Assembly: GCF_024295805.1 (NCBI RefSeq)
Contig: NZ_JANCLX010000051.1
Coordinates: 1-45,337 of the forward strand
Direction of reading: 5' to 3'
Source of the DNA: Streptomyces cucumeris
GTDB taxonomy: Bacteria; Actinomycetota; Actinomycetes; Streptomycetales; Streptomycetaceae
DNA: 45,337 bases
Shown piece after piece: positions 22,828 through 30,980 of the stretch (within the stretch, counting starts at the first letter, position 1; each line of letters starts with the position of its first letter). The position numbers and the translations under genes were made by a program. Under the pieces are notes generated by a model. That model worked only from the letters and a program-made list of their open reading frames with translations. It made no database searches and was not told where the DNA came from.

Positions 22828-24054
22828 ATGTCCGCAGCTTCCGACGGCCCTGACGGCCTCGCCGGTCCTCCACCCCCGGACCGCGCTGCCAGCGCTGCCA
22901 CCGATGGTCCGGACGCCCCGGCCGGGGTGATCGGCTCCGGGGTTTCCACGGGTTCCGAGGGCTCAGGTGCCTCAGGGGATCCAGGCGGCCACGGTGACGA
23001 CGCCACCATGGCCGATGTCGCCGAGCGCGCGGGCGTCTCCGTCTCCACGGTCTCCCGGACCCTGCGCGGACTGTCGAGCGTGTCCCCGCAGACCCGCGAC
23101 CGGGTCGAAAAGGCCGCCCGTGAGCTGTCGTTCGCGGTCTCGCGCAGCGCCTCCAGCCTGGTCACCGGCAAGACACGGCGGATCGCCGTCCTCACCCCGC
23201 ACCTGGACTCCTGGTTCCTCGGCAACACCATCGCCGGGGTGAGTGCGGTGCTGCGCGAGGCCGAGCTCGACCTGCTCGTCTACAGCGTCACGGACGTGGC
23301 CGAACGCCGCGCGTTCTTCGACCGGTTGCCCGCCCGGCGCAACGCCGACGCGATGCTGGTGACCTGCTTCGACCTCACCCCGGAGGAGCGGGCCCGGCTG
23401 GACGCGCTGGGCATGCCGGTGGTCTTCGTCAGTCAGCACGCCCCCGGGCGGCCCAGTGTGTACATCGACGACGCCGACAGCGCCCTGCGCGGGATGCGCC
23501 ACCTGCTCAACCTGGGCCACCGGCGGATCGCCTTTCTCCAGTCCAGCGACAACACCGGCTTCTACTGGAGCTCCCAGGAGCGGCTGACCGGATACCGCAA
23601 CGCGCTGGCGGAGGCCGGGCTGCCGTACGACGAGGAGCTGGTCCTCTACCCGGTGGCCCGCCACCGCCGCGGTATCCGTGAAGCCGTGGGCCAGCTCCTG
23701 AGCCTGCGCAACCCGCCGACCGCCGTGTTCGCCGAGTCCGACGAGGTGGCGATCGAGGTCATGGGGCTGCTGCGTTCCGCGGGTGTCGACATACCCGGCC
23801 GGATATCCATCCTCGGCTTCGACGACCACCACTTCTCCGAATGGCTGGACCTCACCACCGTGGCCCAGCCGGTGGAGGAGATCGGCCGCGCCGCCGCGGA
23901 GCTGGCCCGGTCGATCATCGACGACCCGGAGGCCGATCCGGCCCGCCACATCGTCTTCCCCACCCGGGTCATCCCGCGGGGGAGCACCGCCCCGCCCGCA
24001 CCGACGGAGGCAGCGCGGCGAGAAGCCGGTCCGGCTCGTCCGCATGACATCTGA
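22828..24054 (+). CDS. LacI-family transcriptional regulator (MalR-like)
   Basis: A 408-residue repressor. The helix-turn-helix is at about 61-82 (MADVAERAGVSVSTVSRTLR), followed by the hinge region (AARELSFAVSRSASSL) and a periplasmic-binding-protein-like effector domain from KTRRIAVLTPHLDSWF on, with VYIDDADSALRGMRHLLNLG and ISILGFDDHHFSEW. It is divergent from the transporter operon and very likely represses it until the sugar binds. Unusually, 60 Gly/Ser/Pro-rich residues precede the HTH; the ATG at 23008 would give a normal-length protein, but the promoter position favours the upstream start. Confidence 0.9.
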   Translation: MSAASDGPDGLAGPPPPDRAASAATDGPDAPAGVIGSGVSTGSEGSGASGDPGGHGDDATMADVAERAGVSVSTVSRTLRGLSSVSPQTRDRVEKAARELSFAVSRSASSLVTGKTRRIAVLTPHLDSWFLGNTIAGVSAVLREAELDLLVYSVTDVAERRAFFDRLPARRNADAMLVTCFDLTPEERARLDALGMPVVFVSQHAPGRPSVYIDDADSALRGMRHLLNLGHRRIAFLQSSDNTGFYWSSQERLTGYRNALAEAGLPYDEELVLYPVARHRRGIREAVGQLLSLRNPPTAVFAESDEVAIEVMGLLRSAGVDIPGRISILGFDDHHFSEWLDLTTVAQPVEEIGRAAAELARSIIDDPEADPARHIVFPTRVIPRGSTAPPAPTEAARREAGPARPHDI

Positions 24055-24565
24055 CCGTATGGACCGCGGCGCTCCCGCCCCGGGGGAGCGCGGCCGTGAC
24101 CGGTTCGGACAACTCGATGACCAGGCTGGTCCGTGAGCCGACGGCCAGGGTGAGCACCCCGTCCCGGGCCTCGGCCCCGTCCGAGCCGAACCGGGAGGCC
24201 CGCCGCGCCGAGGCGATCAGCTCCACCGGGATCCGCAGATCGTGGCGGTGGCCGTGGCGCAGCCGCAGCACGCCGGGGGAGCCGGGGGTGTCCGGCGACA
24301 CCACATGGGGGTGGACGACACAGGCCGCGTGCAGCTCCAGCACCCACAGCACGGTGTACACATCGAGCACCAGGACCACGGTGTGCACCACCGGCCACGA
24401 CCACAGCAGGACCGCCATCCCCACGGTCTCCACCACACACACGGAGGCCAGCGCGTACACCGTGGACCCGTTTCCCTGGGCGTAGCCGAACGCCGTGTCC
24501 CGCGCCCCGATCCCGTCCCGCCGCCGGGTCACCCACAGCGCCAGGGTCCGCATCAGCCGGATCAC
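23969..24565 (-). CDS. Small membrane protein of unknown function
   Basis: 198 residues from GTG 24565, whose GTGA overlaps the stop of the MerR gene, so it is translationally coupled to that regulator. Two or three hydrophobic segments lie at about residues 38-85 (VYALASVCVVETVGMAVLLW, VVLVLDVYTVLWVL), preceded by a basic N-terminus and followed by a 100-residue soluble tail. No family was recognised. Its 3' end overlaps the convergent LacI-family gene by 86 bp. A partner or target of the MerR protein is possible. Confidence 0.7.
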   Translation of the reverse strand: MIRLMRTLALWVTRRRDGIGARDTAFGYAQGNGSTVYALASVCVVETVGMAVLLWSWPVVHTVVLVLDVYTVLWVLELHAACVVHPHVVSPDTPGSPGVLRLRHGHRHDLRIPVELIASARRASRFGSDGAEARDGVLTLAVGSRTSLVIELSEPVTAALPRGGSAAVHTVRCHADEPDRLLAALPPSVRAGRCSPAG

Positions 24566-25362
24566 CGGAGACGCTCCTCGATCATCCGGATGGCCCGGCG
24601 CACGGCCTCGGCCTGGGCGGGCGCGAAATCCGCGAAGAACGCCTCCATGAAGGCCGTGCCCCCTGCCCCCGCCGCGGTCTCCCCGTGCTGCTGCATCCCG
24701 GCGACGATCTCGTCCGGCAGCGCGTCCGTCAGCGCCCGCGCGGCCTCCTCCACCCGCGGATCGGCCACCTCCGCGTCGGCCAGCGCGTCCAGCAGGGCGT
24801 ACACCTCGTACGCCCGCTCCATCGCGCCCGGTGTCCCCGTGATCGCGGTACGGAACAGCGTGAGCATCCGCTCGGCCTCCTCCGGCACCGCCACCGCCTC
24901 CATCAGCGCCAGGAACTCCCGCTCCCGCGCCGCCATCCGCGGTTCAGGGCCGGGCAGCGCCGCCGAGGCCCGCGCCATCTCCCCGAACAGCGCGGCCAGC
25001 CCCTCCGACACCGGTCCCTCCGCGGGCAGCCCGCCGTCCTCCGCCTGCCGCAGCAGCCCGGCCAGCCGCGCCCGCCGCTCCCGGAGCACCTCCTCCTGCC
25101 GGGCGAGATCGGCGTCCAGCTCGGCCAGCACCTCGTGCAGCTCGCGCCCGGCGTCATCGGCGATCACATCGCGCACCTCGTCGAGGCCGAGCCCCAACTC
25201 CGCCAGCCGCCGCACCCGCGCCAGCGCGATGGCGTCCCGCAGCCCGTACACCCGGTAGCCGTTCGCCCGCCGCCGTGGCTCGGGCAGCAGTCCCAGATGG
25301 TGGTAGTGCCGCACGGTCCGGGTGGTGACCCCGGCCACCGCGGCCAGCTCTCCGATCCTCAT
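24562..25362 (-). CDS. MerR-family transcriptional regulator
   Basis: 266 residues from ATG 25362 (MRIGELAAVAGVTTRTVRHY). The N-terminal winged helix continues HHLGLLPEPRRRANGYRVY, followed by the dimerisation helix (about 80-120) and a 140-residue helical effector domain without recognisable metal-binding Cys, so small-molecule rather than metal sensing is likely. A GTG at 25377 would add five residues, but a -10-like TTCACT ends 6 nt before the ATG, favouring a leaderless start there. A MerR-type operator with a 19-bp promoter spacer precedes it, implying autoregulation. The small membrane protein gene is co-transcribed. Confidence 0.9.
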   Translation of the reverse strand: MRIGELAAVAGVTTRTVRHYHHLGLLPEPRRRANGYRVYGLRDAIALARVRRLAELGLGLDEVRDVIADDAGRELHEVLAELDADLARQEEVLRERRARLAGLLRQAEDGGLPAEGPVSEGLAALFGEMARASAALPGPEPRMAAREREFLALMEAVAVPEEAERMLTLFRTAITGTPGAMERAYEVYALLDALADAEVADPRVEEAARALTDALPDEIVAGMQQHGETAAGAGGTAFMEAFFADFAPAQAEAVRRAIRMIEERLR

Positions 25363-25368
25363 GGGCCC

Positions 25369-25399
25369 AGTGAACACATTGACGCCACGGCAAGGTCAA
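25369..25399 (-). promoter_or_regulatory. MerR-type promoter/operator
   Basis: On the minus strand TTGACC (25399-25394) and TTCACT (25374-25369) are separated by 19 bp, the overlong spacer typical of MerR-activated promoters. TTGAC and GTCAA (25379-25383 and 25395-25399) form the inverted repeat within it. The MerR start codon is 6 nt downstream of the -10. Confidence 0.65.
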
Positions 25400-25451
25400 C
25401 GCCGCCGGCGGCGGCCGCCCACCCCCGCCGCTGCGGGTAGCATGGTCGACA

Positions 25452-25863
25452 CGGCGGACGAGCCGGCCGGGCGGTCGCGTCGGGTCCCTTCGGGGGCCCG
25501 CCGAGGAACGTCCGGGCTCCACAGGGCAGGGTGGTGGCTAACGGCCACCCGGGGTGACCCGCGGGACAGTGCCACAGAAAACAGACCGCCGGGGACCTCG
25601 GTCCTCGGTAAGGGTGAAACGGTGGTGTAAGAGACCACCAGTGCCCAGGGTGACCTGGGCAGCTAGGTAAACCCCACCCGGAGCAAGGTCAAGAGGAGCC
25701 GCCTCGGCGGCTCTGCGCGGACGATCGAGGGCTGCCCGCCCGAGTCCGCGGGTAGACCGCACGAGACCGGTGGCAACGCCGGTCCTAGATGGATGGCCGC
25801 CTCCCCACGGGCCGCGAGGCCCGCGGGAGACAGAACCCGGCGTACAGGCCGACTCGTCCGCCT
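25452..25863 (+). ncRNA. rnpB: RNase P RNA (bacterial type A)
   Basis: The catalytic RNA of RNase P, which trims tRNA 5' leaders. GGCGGACGAG (25453-25462) pairs with CTCGTCCGCC (25853-25862) to close helix P1. Conserved core segments are present: GAGGAACGTCCGGGCTCC after P3, the ACAGAAAACAGACCGCC region, GGTAAGGGTGAAACGGTGG, AAACCCCACCCGGAGCAAGG, and near the 3' end AGATGGATGGCCGCC. The order and spacing match actinobacterial rnpB. Ends are placed on P1 and could be off by a few nucleotides. The PKS cluster begins about 125 bp downstream on the opposite strand. Confidence 0.97.
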
Positions 25864-25989
25864 CACCTCTCTGGCCTTGGTCGGAGCGGTGTGCCAGCGG
25901 GGTCGTATCGGGGTCGAATCTGGCGGGTCGGCGACGGCCTGCGCTCGTGACCAGGCAGCTTCCAGGTCGCGCGCCGACCGGCAACGCGC

Positions 25990-26820
25990 TTACGGCGTCT
26001 TGCGCGCCGTGGCCACCAGGTAGCCGAACTCCGGCAGCGTGGACAGCGGATGCACCAGGACCTCGATCAACTGTCGGGCCGCGTCACCGAACTGCTCCTC
26101 CAGTGCGCTGCGGTGCTCGCTCGCGCCATCGGCCATGATCCGCAGCGTTCGCCTGGTGTGCTCACTGACGTCCAGCAGCTCCTCCAGCTCCAGGCCCGCG
26201 CCGGTGATCAGGGCCCGGTAGTCGTCGATGCCGGGAAGTTCGACGATGGCGAACTTCGCCTTCGCGTCGTCGAGTATGTCCTGGTACTCCGGCCTGATCG
26301 GTTCACGTTGGCACGTGTCCGCGATCACCAGGCGGCCGCCGGGGCGCAGTACACGCCTCATCTCCGCCAGCGCGCGGGAACGCTCCATGTGCATGAGCGA
26401 TTCAAACGCCCAGGCCACGTCGAACGAGGCGTCCGGATAGGGCAGCGCCATCGCGTCGGCATGATCGAACCGGACGCGATGGGACAGGCCCGCCACCGCG
26501 GCGCGGGCATTGGCCTCCTGCGCCTGCCCCGAGTTGATCGTGACGCCGGTGATGTCCGCCTCGACCGTACCGGCCAGGCGGAGCGCGGGCGTGCCGATAC
26601 CGCAGCCGACATCCAGCATCCGCTGGCCGGGCCGCAGCCCCAGATGCTCGATGAGCAGGTCGGTGAGCCGATCTGTGGCGACGTCCACGGAACTGTCGTC
26701 CTCGTCGGAAAGCCAGTATCCGTAGTGGAAGTTCTCACCCCAGAAACGCAGGAACATATGGGTGAACACATCGTAGAAGTCCGATACTAACTCTGACTGG
26801 GTGTTCATTTTGTCAGTCAT
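25990..26820 (-). CDS. SAM-dependent methyltransferase, RebM/SpnF-like
   Basis: A 276-residue class I methyltransferase from ATG 26820 (MTDKMNTQSELVSDFYDVFT). The SAM-binding motif is MLDVGCGIGTPALRLAG, with motif II VRFDHADAMALPYPDASFDV and motif III RVLRPGGRLVIADT. The N-terminal FWGENFHYGYW is shared with the sugar O-methyltransferase RebM and the SpnF/SpnL group of polyketide tailoring enzymes. It is the last gene of the leftward PKS unit, 38 bp after the TE module, and likely methylates a hydroxyl of the polyketide or a sugar; SpnF-like cyclase activity cannot be excluded. Codon 11 is TTA (26790-26788), so translation may depend on the bldA tRNA. Confidence 0.9.
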   Translation of the reverse strand: MTDKMNTQSELVSDFYDVFTHMFLRFWGENFHYGYWLSDEDDSSVDVATDRLTDLLIEHLGLRPGQRMLDVGCGIGTPALRLAGTVEADITGVTINSGQAQEANARAAVAGLSHRVRFDHADAMALPYPDASFDVAWAFESLMHMERSRALAEMRRVLRPGGRLVIADTCQREPIRPEYQDILDDAKAKFAIVELPGIDDYRALITGAGLELEELLDVSEHTRRTLRIMADGASEHRSALEEQFGDAARQLIEVLVHPLSTLPEFGYLVATARKTP

Positions 26821-26830
26821 GTCCTTCTTC

Positions 26831-26850
26831 TCTGATCGGGTCTGATCGGG
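26831..26850. repeat. 10-bp tandem duplication before the methyltransferase gene
   Basis: TCTGATCGGG occurs twice in direct succession in the 38-bp gap between the terminal PKS and the methyltransferase gene. The ribosome-binding site (GAAGGA) lies between it and the start codon. Confidence 0.8.
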
Positions 26851-26858
26851 TCGGTGTG

Positions 26859-29800
26859 TCAGGGATGGGCGGGCCGTCGAGCCAGCCAGCCGCTGATGGC
26901 TGAGGCGGTGCTCGCGGCGTGTTCGTCGATCATGCTCAGGTGGGTGCCGGGCACGTCGATCGCGTCGTGGTCGGGACCCCAGTGGACCTGCCAGTGCTCG
27001 CCTGTGCGGGGCTGGCCGCCCATCCGTTCGGTGGCGCGCAGCAGCAGTGTCGATACGCCGCCGATGCCGGTGGGTGCCCAGTCGTCGAAAAGCTGTAGGT
27101 GGTGTGCCATCGCGGTCAGTTCGGCGCCGCGCAGCGGCTGCGTCGCGGTCCATTCGGCGTACGCGTCGCCGAGCAGGTCGACCTGGATCTCGGCCAGGCC
27201 CGTACTGCCGGGCAGATGGCTGTCCAGCAGCACGACTGACTCCGGTGCGGTGTGGAGATCCTTGAGCCGGGCGGCTGCCGTGTGTGCGATCCAGCCGCCG
27301 GAGGAGTACCCGACGAGGACGTAGGGGCCGGTCACGTTGGAGAGCACCGTCTCGGCGACCGCGGCCACCAGGTCGGTTCGGGTCGGGGGAAGGGACTCGT
27401 GGTCGGCGTAGCCCGTCAACGGCAGCACAGCCATGTTGTGCGTCGTGCGCAGCGTGTCGGCCATCCGAGCGTATTGGTAGACATTGGAGGGAGCCATCAC
27501 GGACGGGATGCAGACCAGGGTCGGGCCCGCGAACCCCTGGGAGAAACTGACGGGTTCCCGCATCTTCGGCGAGCCGGTACCCATGCGCATCCGGGCGGCG
27601 ACGGCCAACAGCTCCAACCCGTCCTTCACCTGGTTCTGCGCGCAGGCCTGGGCGAAGAGGACCGGCAGCGGATCGGTCGTCGGCGGCGTCGCAGGGCCCG
27701 CGCCCGCCGGCGTCGGAGGCGCCGGTGCGGCGGCGGGGGCGGGGGCGGCCGGTGGTGTTCCGAGGTCCTCGAGCGCGGCGAAGCAGTCGGCCAGATGTGT
27801 GGCGACGGCGTGCGGCGTCGGCCAGTCGATGACCAGTGTGCGCGACAGCTCCAGACCGGTGACGGCCCTCAGACGCTCGCTGAGCCAGGTTGCGGTCAGC
27901 GAGTCGAAGCCCAGCTCGGCAAAGCCCCGCTGGGGGTTCACGTCGTCGAGCGCGTCGTAGCCCATCAGCCGCGCCACTTGTTCACACACTTCGGCGAGCA
28001 GGATCTCCGCCCACTCCTGGCGCGGGCGATCGGCCATCCTGCCGCGTACGGAGGGAATCCCGGTGACCGTCCCGTCCGTCACCGCGTCCGGCAGCGGAGC
28101 GCCCGTCCCGCCGACGATGCCCTGGTCGGCCAGCAGGCTCGCCCCCGCCGGCAGGTGATCGACCAGCCAGTGGCGGCGGCGCTGGAAGGCATACGTGGGC
28201 AGGTCGAGCTGGGCGGCGCCGGTGCCCGCATAGACCGCGCGCCAGTCGACCGGCACACCGCGGACGAAAAGGGCAGCCACCGCATCCAGCAGCGCGGCCG
28301 GTTCGGCCCGGCCCTGACGCAGTGTCGGCACGAAGGCCCGTTCCGGTGCGCCCGGACCGGCCGGCGGCAGGCAGTCCTGGCCGAGGGCGGCGAGGACCCC
28401 GCCCGGCCCGAGCTCCAGGTAGGTGGTGACACCGGCCTCGCTCAGGCGCACGACACCGTCGTGGAACCGCACCGCCGCACGGGCCTGGGTGACCCAGTAG
28501 TCCGCGGAACGCATCCGCTCGCCCCGGTCCGCTTCGCCCGGAGCGAGCGGCACGATCGGGATGCGCGGCGCGGCGTACGAGATGCGCTCGATCGCCGATC
28601 GGAAGTCGGCCAGGATCGGGTCGATCCGCGGTGAGTGGAAAGCGTGGCTCACCCGCAGTTCGCGCGGGTGGAGGCCCTTGTCGGTGAGTCTCGCCATCAG
28701 CGTGGTGAGGGTCTTCTCGTCGCCGGAGAGCACCACCGAGGCGGGACCGTTCACCGCGGCGACGGACACGAGGCCGGTGAGCTGATCCAGCATCGGCAGG
28801 ATGTCTTCCTCGGCCGCACGGACGGCGACCATCGCGCCGCCGGGTGCCATGCCCTGCATGAGGCGCGCCCGGGCGGCGACCAACGCGCAAGCGTCCTCGA
28901 GCGACAGGATCCCGGCCACATGCGCGGCAGTGACCTCGCCGATGGAATGCCCTGCGACGAAGTCCGGGCGTACACCCCACGACTCGACGAGCCGGAACAG
29001 AGCGGTCTCGACGGCGAAGAGGGCCGGCTGGGCGAATCCGGTGCGGTCGAGCAGGCCCAGCGGGTCGTCCTCGGCGAAGGTCAGGTCACGCAGCGAACGG
29101 CCGAGTGGACCGTCCAGGTGCGCGCAGACAGCATCGAACGCCTCGGCGAAGACGGGGTGCTCCGCGTACAACGCGCGGCCCATGCCCAGCTTCTGCGCCC
29201 CCTGGCCGGTGAACAGGAAGGCCAGCCGTCCGCGCGCTGTGGTGCCTGCCGTGACCGCGGCATGCGGTGTGCCCCCGGCGAGTGCGCCGAGCCCGGCGAG
29301 CAGGTCGTCTCGATCGGCGGCCACGACGACGCCGCGGCTGTTCAGGGCGGCGCGCGTGGTGGCCAGTGAGTATCCGACGTCGGTGAGGTCGGCCGGCTCA
29401 GCCCGATGCGTCAGGAAGGTGGCCAGCCGCGCGGCCTGGGCGCGCATCGCGGCCACGGTGCGGCCGGAGACCAACCAGGGAACGGCCGCGAGCGTGCGGT
29501 GCGCGACGCCGTCGCCCTCCCGTCCGGGGTCCTCTTCGGGCACCGCCTCGAGAATGACATGCGCGTTGGTGCCGCCGATGCCGAAGGCGGAAACCGCCGC
29601 ACGCCGTGGCCGGTCCTCCGTCTCCGGCCACGACCGCGACTCCTGCAGGAGTTCGACGTCCCCGGCCGTCCAGTCGACCTCGGTGGACGGTGGGTCGGCG
29701 TGCAGCGTCGGTGCCAGCATGCCGTGCCGAAGCGACATCACCGTCTTGATCAGACCGCCCACTCCAGCGGCGGACTGGCTGTGGCCCAGGTTGGACTTGA

Positions 29801-30926
29801 GCGACCCCAGGAACAGCGGACGACCGGGCTGCCTGTCGCGCCCGTACGTGGCCAGCAGCGCCTGGGCCTCGATCGGGTCGCCCAGTGTCGTGCCGGTGCC
29901 GTGTGCCTCGACGGCGTCGACATCGGAGGACTTGAGCCCGGCCGCAGCCAGCGCACGCCGGATCACCCGCTGCTGGGACGGGCCACTTGGTGCGGTCAGC
30001 CCGTTCGACGCCCCGTCCTGGTTGATGGCCGAGCCGCGCAGCACCGCCAGGACCGGGTGCCGGTGGCGGCGGGCGTCGGAAAGCCGCTCGATCACGACCA
30101 TGCCGACGCCCTCGGCCCAGGACGTACCGTCCGCGGTATCGCCGAAGGACTTGCACCGGCCGTCAGGAGCGAGCCCGCGTTGGGTGCTGAACTCGACGAA
30201 CGAGCCCGGCGTGGCCAACACGGAAACGCCACCGGCCAGAGCGAGTGAGCAGTCTCCGGCGCGCAGCGCTCCCGCCGCGAGGTGCAAGGCGGTGAGTGAT
30301 GAGGAACAACCGGTGTCGAGGGTCACTGCCGGACCCTCCAGCCCCAGCAGGTAGGAGATTCTGCCGGAGATGATGGCTCCTGCCAGGCCGCCGAGCAGGA
30401 GCCCTTCGAACCCGGCCGGGTAGCGCGCCAGCAGGGCCGCGTAGTCGGTCACACTCGGGCCCACGAACACCCCGGTCTCGCTGCCGTGCAGCGAGTGCGG
30501 ATCGATCCGAGCCCTTTCGAGGGCCTGCCACGATGTCTCCAGCAGCAGTCGCTGCTGTGGATCCAATGCGGTGGCCTCACGGGGCGAGATGCCCCAGAAC
30601 TGCGCGTCGAAGTCCGCGACGTCGGTCAGGAAGCCGCCCTGCTGGGTGTAGCTGGTGCCCGGGCGATTCGCGTCGGGGTCGTAGAGCGCGTCGAGGTCCC
30701 AGCCCCGGTCGTGGGGAAACGGGGTGATCGCGTCCCGCCCGGTGATCGCCAGCTCCCACAGATCCTCCGGTGAGCGCACGCCGCCCGGATAGCGGCAGGC
30801 CATGCCGATGATCGCGATCGGCTCGCCGACCCGCCGCTCAAGCTCCTCCGACCGCTTGCGGGCCCGCACGAGGTCTGCCGTGACCAGATTCAGGTAGCTC
30901 CGCAGTTTGTGCTCGTTGTCGTCCAT
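26859..30926 (-). CDS. Type I PKS terminal module: docking-KS-AT-ACP-TE
   Basis: 1,355 residues from ATG 30926, preceded by GAGGAG. An N-terminal coiled-coil docking helix (MDDNEHKLRSYLNLVTADLV) is followed by the KS (about 36-460) with catalytic C207 in LDTGCSSSL (Gly replaces the usual Ala) and the two His (EAHGTGT, KSNLGHSQ). The AT (about 550-870) has S661 in GHSIGE and HAFH ending at H764, the malonyl-CoA signature. The ACP has pantetheine Ser S1009 in LGFDSLTA. The TE (about 1110-1355) has S1208 in GYSSGG and H1329. There is no KR, DH or ER. It performs the last extension and releases a chain with a 3-oxo group. The gene lies 54 bp after the bimodular PKS. Confidence 0.95.
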   Translation of the reverse strand: MDDNEHKLRSYLNLVTADLVRARKRSEELERRVGEPIAIIGMACRYPGGVRSPEDLWELAITGRDAITPFPHDRGWDLDALYDPDANRPGTSYTQQGGFLTDVADFDAQFWGISPREATALDPQQRLLLETSWQALERARIDPHSLHGSETGVFVGPSVTDYAALLARYPAGFEGLLLGGLAGAIISGRISYLLGLEGPAVTLDTGCSSSLTALHLAAGALRAGDCSLALAGGVSVLATPGSFVEFSTQRGLAPDGRCKSFGDTADGTSWAEGVGMVVIERLSDARRHRHPVLAVLRGSAINQDGASNGLTAPSGPSQQRVIRRALAAAGLKSSDVDAVEAHGTGTTLGDPIEAQALLATYGRDRQPGRPLFLGSLKSNLGHSQSAAGVGGLIKTVMSLRHGMLAPTLHADPPSTEVDWTAGDVELLQESRSWPETEDRPRRAAVSAFGIGGTNAHVILEAVPEEDPGREGDGVAHRTLAAVPWLVSGRTVAAMRAQAARLATFLTHRAEPADLTDVGYSLATTRAALNSRGVVVAADRDDLLAGLGALAGGTPHAAVTAGTTARGRLAFLFTGQGAQKLGMGRALYAEHPVFAEAFDAVCAHLDGPLGRSLRDLTFAEDDPLGLLDRTGFAQPALFAVETALFRLVESWGVRPDFVAGHSIGEVTAAHVAGILSLEDACALVAARARLMQGMAPGGAMVAVRAAEEDILPMLDQLTGLVSVAAVNGPASVVLSGDEKTLTTLMARLTDKGLHPRELRVSHAFHSPRIDPILADFRSAIERISYAAPRIPIVPLAPGEADRGERMRSADYWVTQARAAVRFHDGVVRLSEAGVTTYLELGPGGVLAALGQDCLPPAGPGAPERAFVPTLRQGRAEPAALLDAVAALFVRGVPVDWRAVYAGTGAAQLDLPTYAFQRRRHWLVDHLPAGASLLADQGIVGGTGAPLPDAVTDGTVTGIPSVRGRMADRPRQEWAEILLAEVCEQVARLMGYDALDDVNPQRGFAELGFDSLTATWLSERLRAVTGLELSRTLVIDWPTPHAVATHLADCFAALEDLGTPPAAPAPAAAPAPPTPAGAGPATPPTTDPLPVLFAQACAQNQVKDGLELLAVAARMRMGTGSPKMREPVSFSQGFAGPTLVCIPSVMAPSNVYQYARMADTLRTTHNMAVLPLTGYADHESLPPTRTDLVAAVAETVLSNVTGPYVLVGYSSGGWIAHTAAARLKDLHTAPESVVLLDSHLPGSTGLAEIQVDLLGDAYAEWTATQPLRGAELTAMAHHLQLFDDWAPTGIGGVSTLLLRATERMGGQPRTGEHWQVHWGPDHDAIDVPGTHLSMIDEHAASTASAISGWLARRPAHP

Positions 30927-30980
30927 CTGCTCCTCAACCCCTCATCCGACGCCACGGCAAGTCCCATGTGTGTGCACGGA

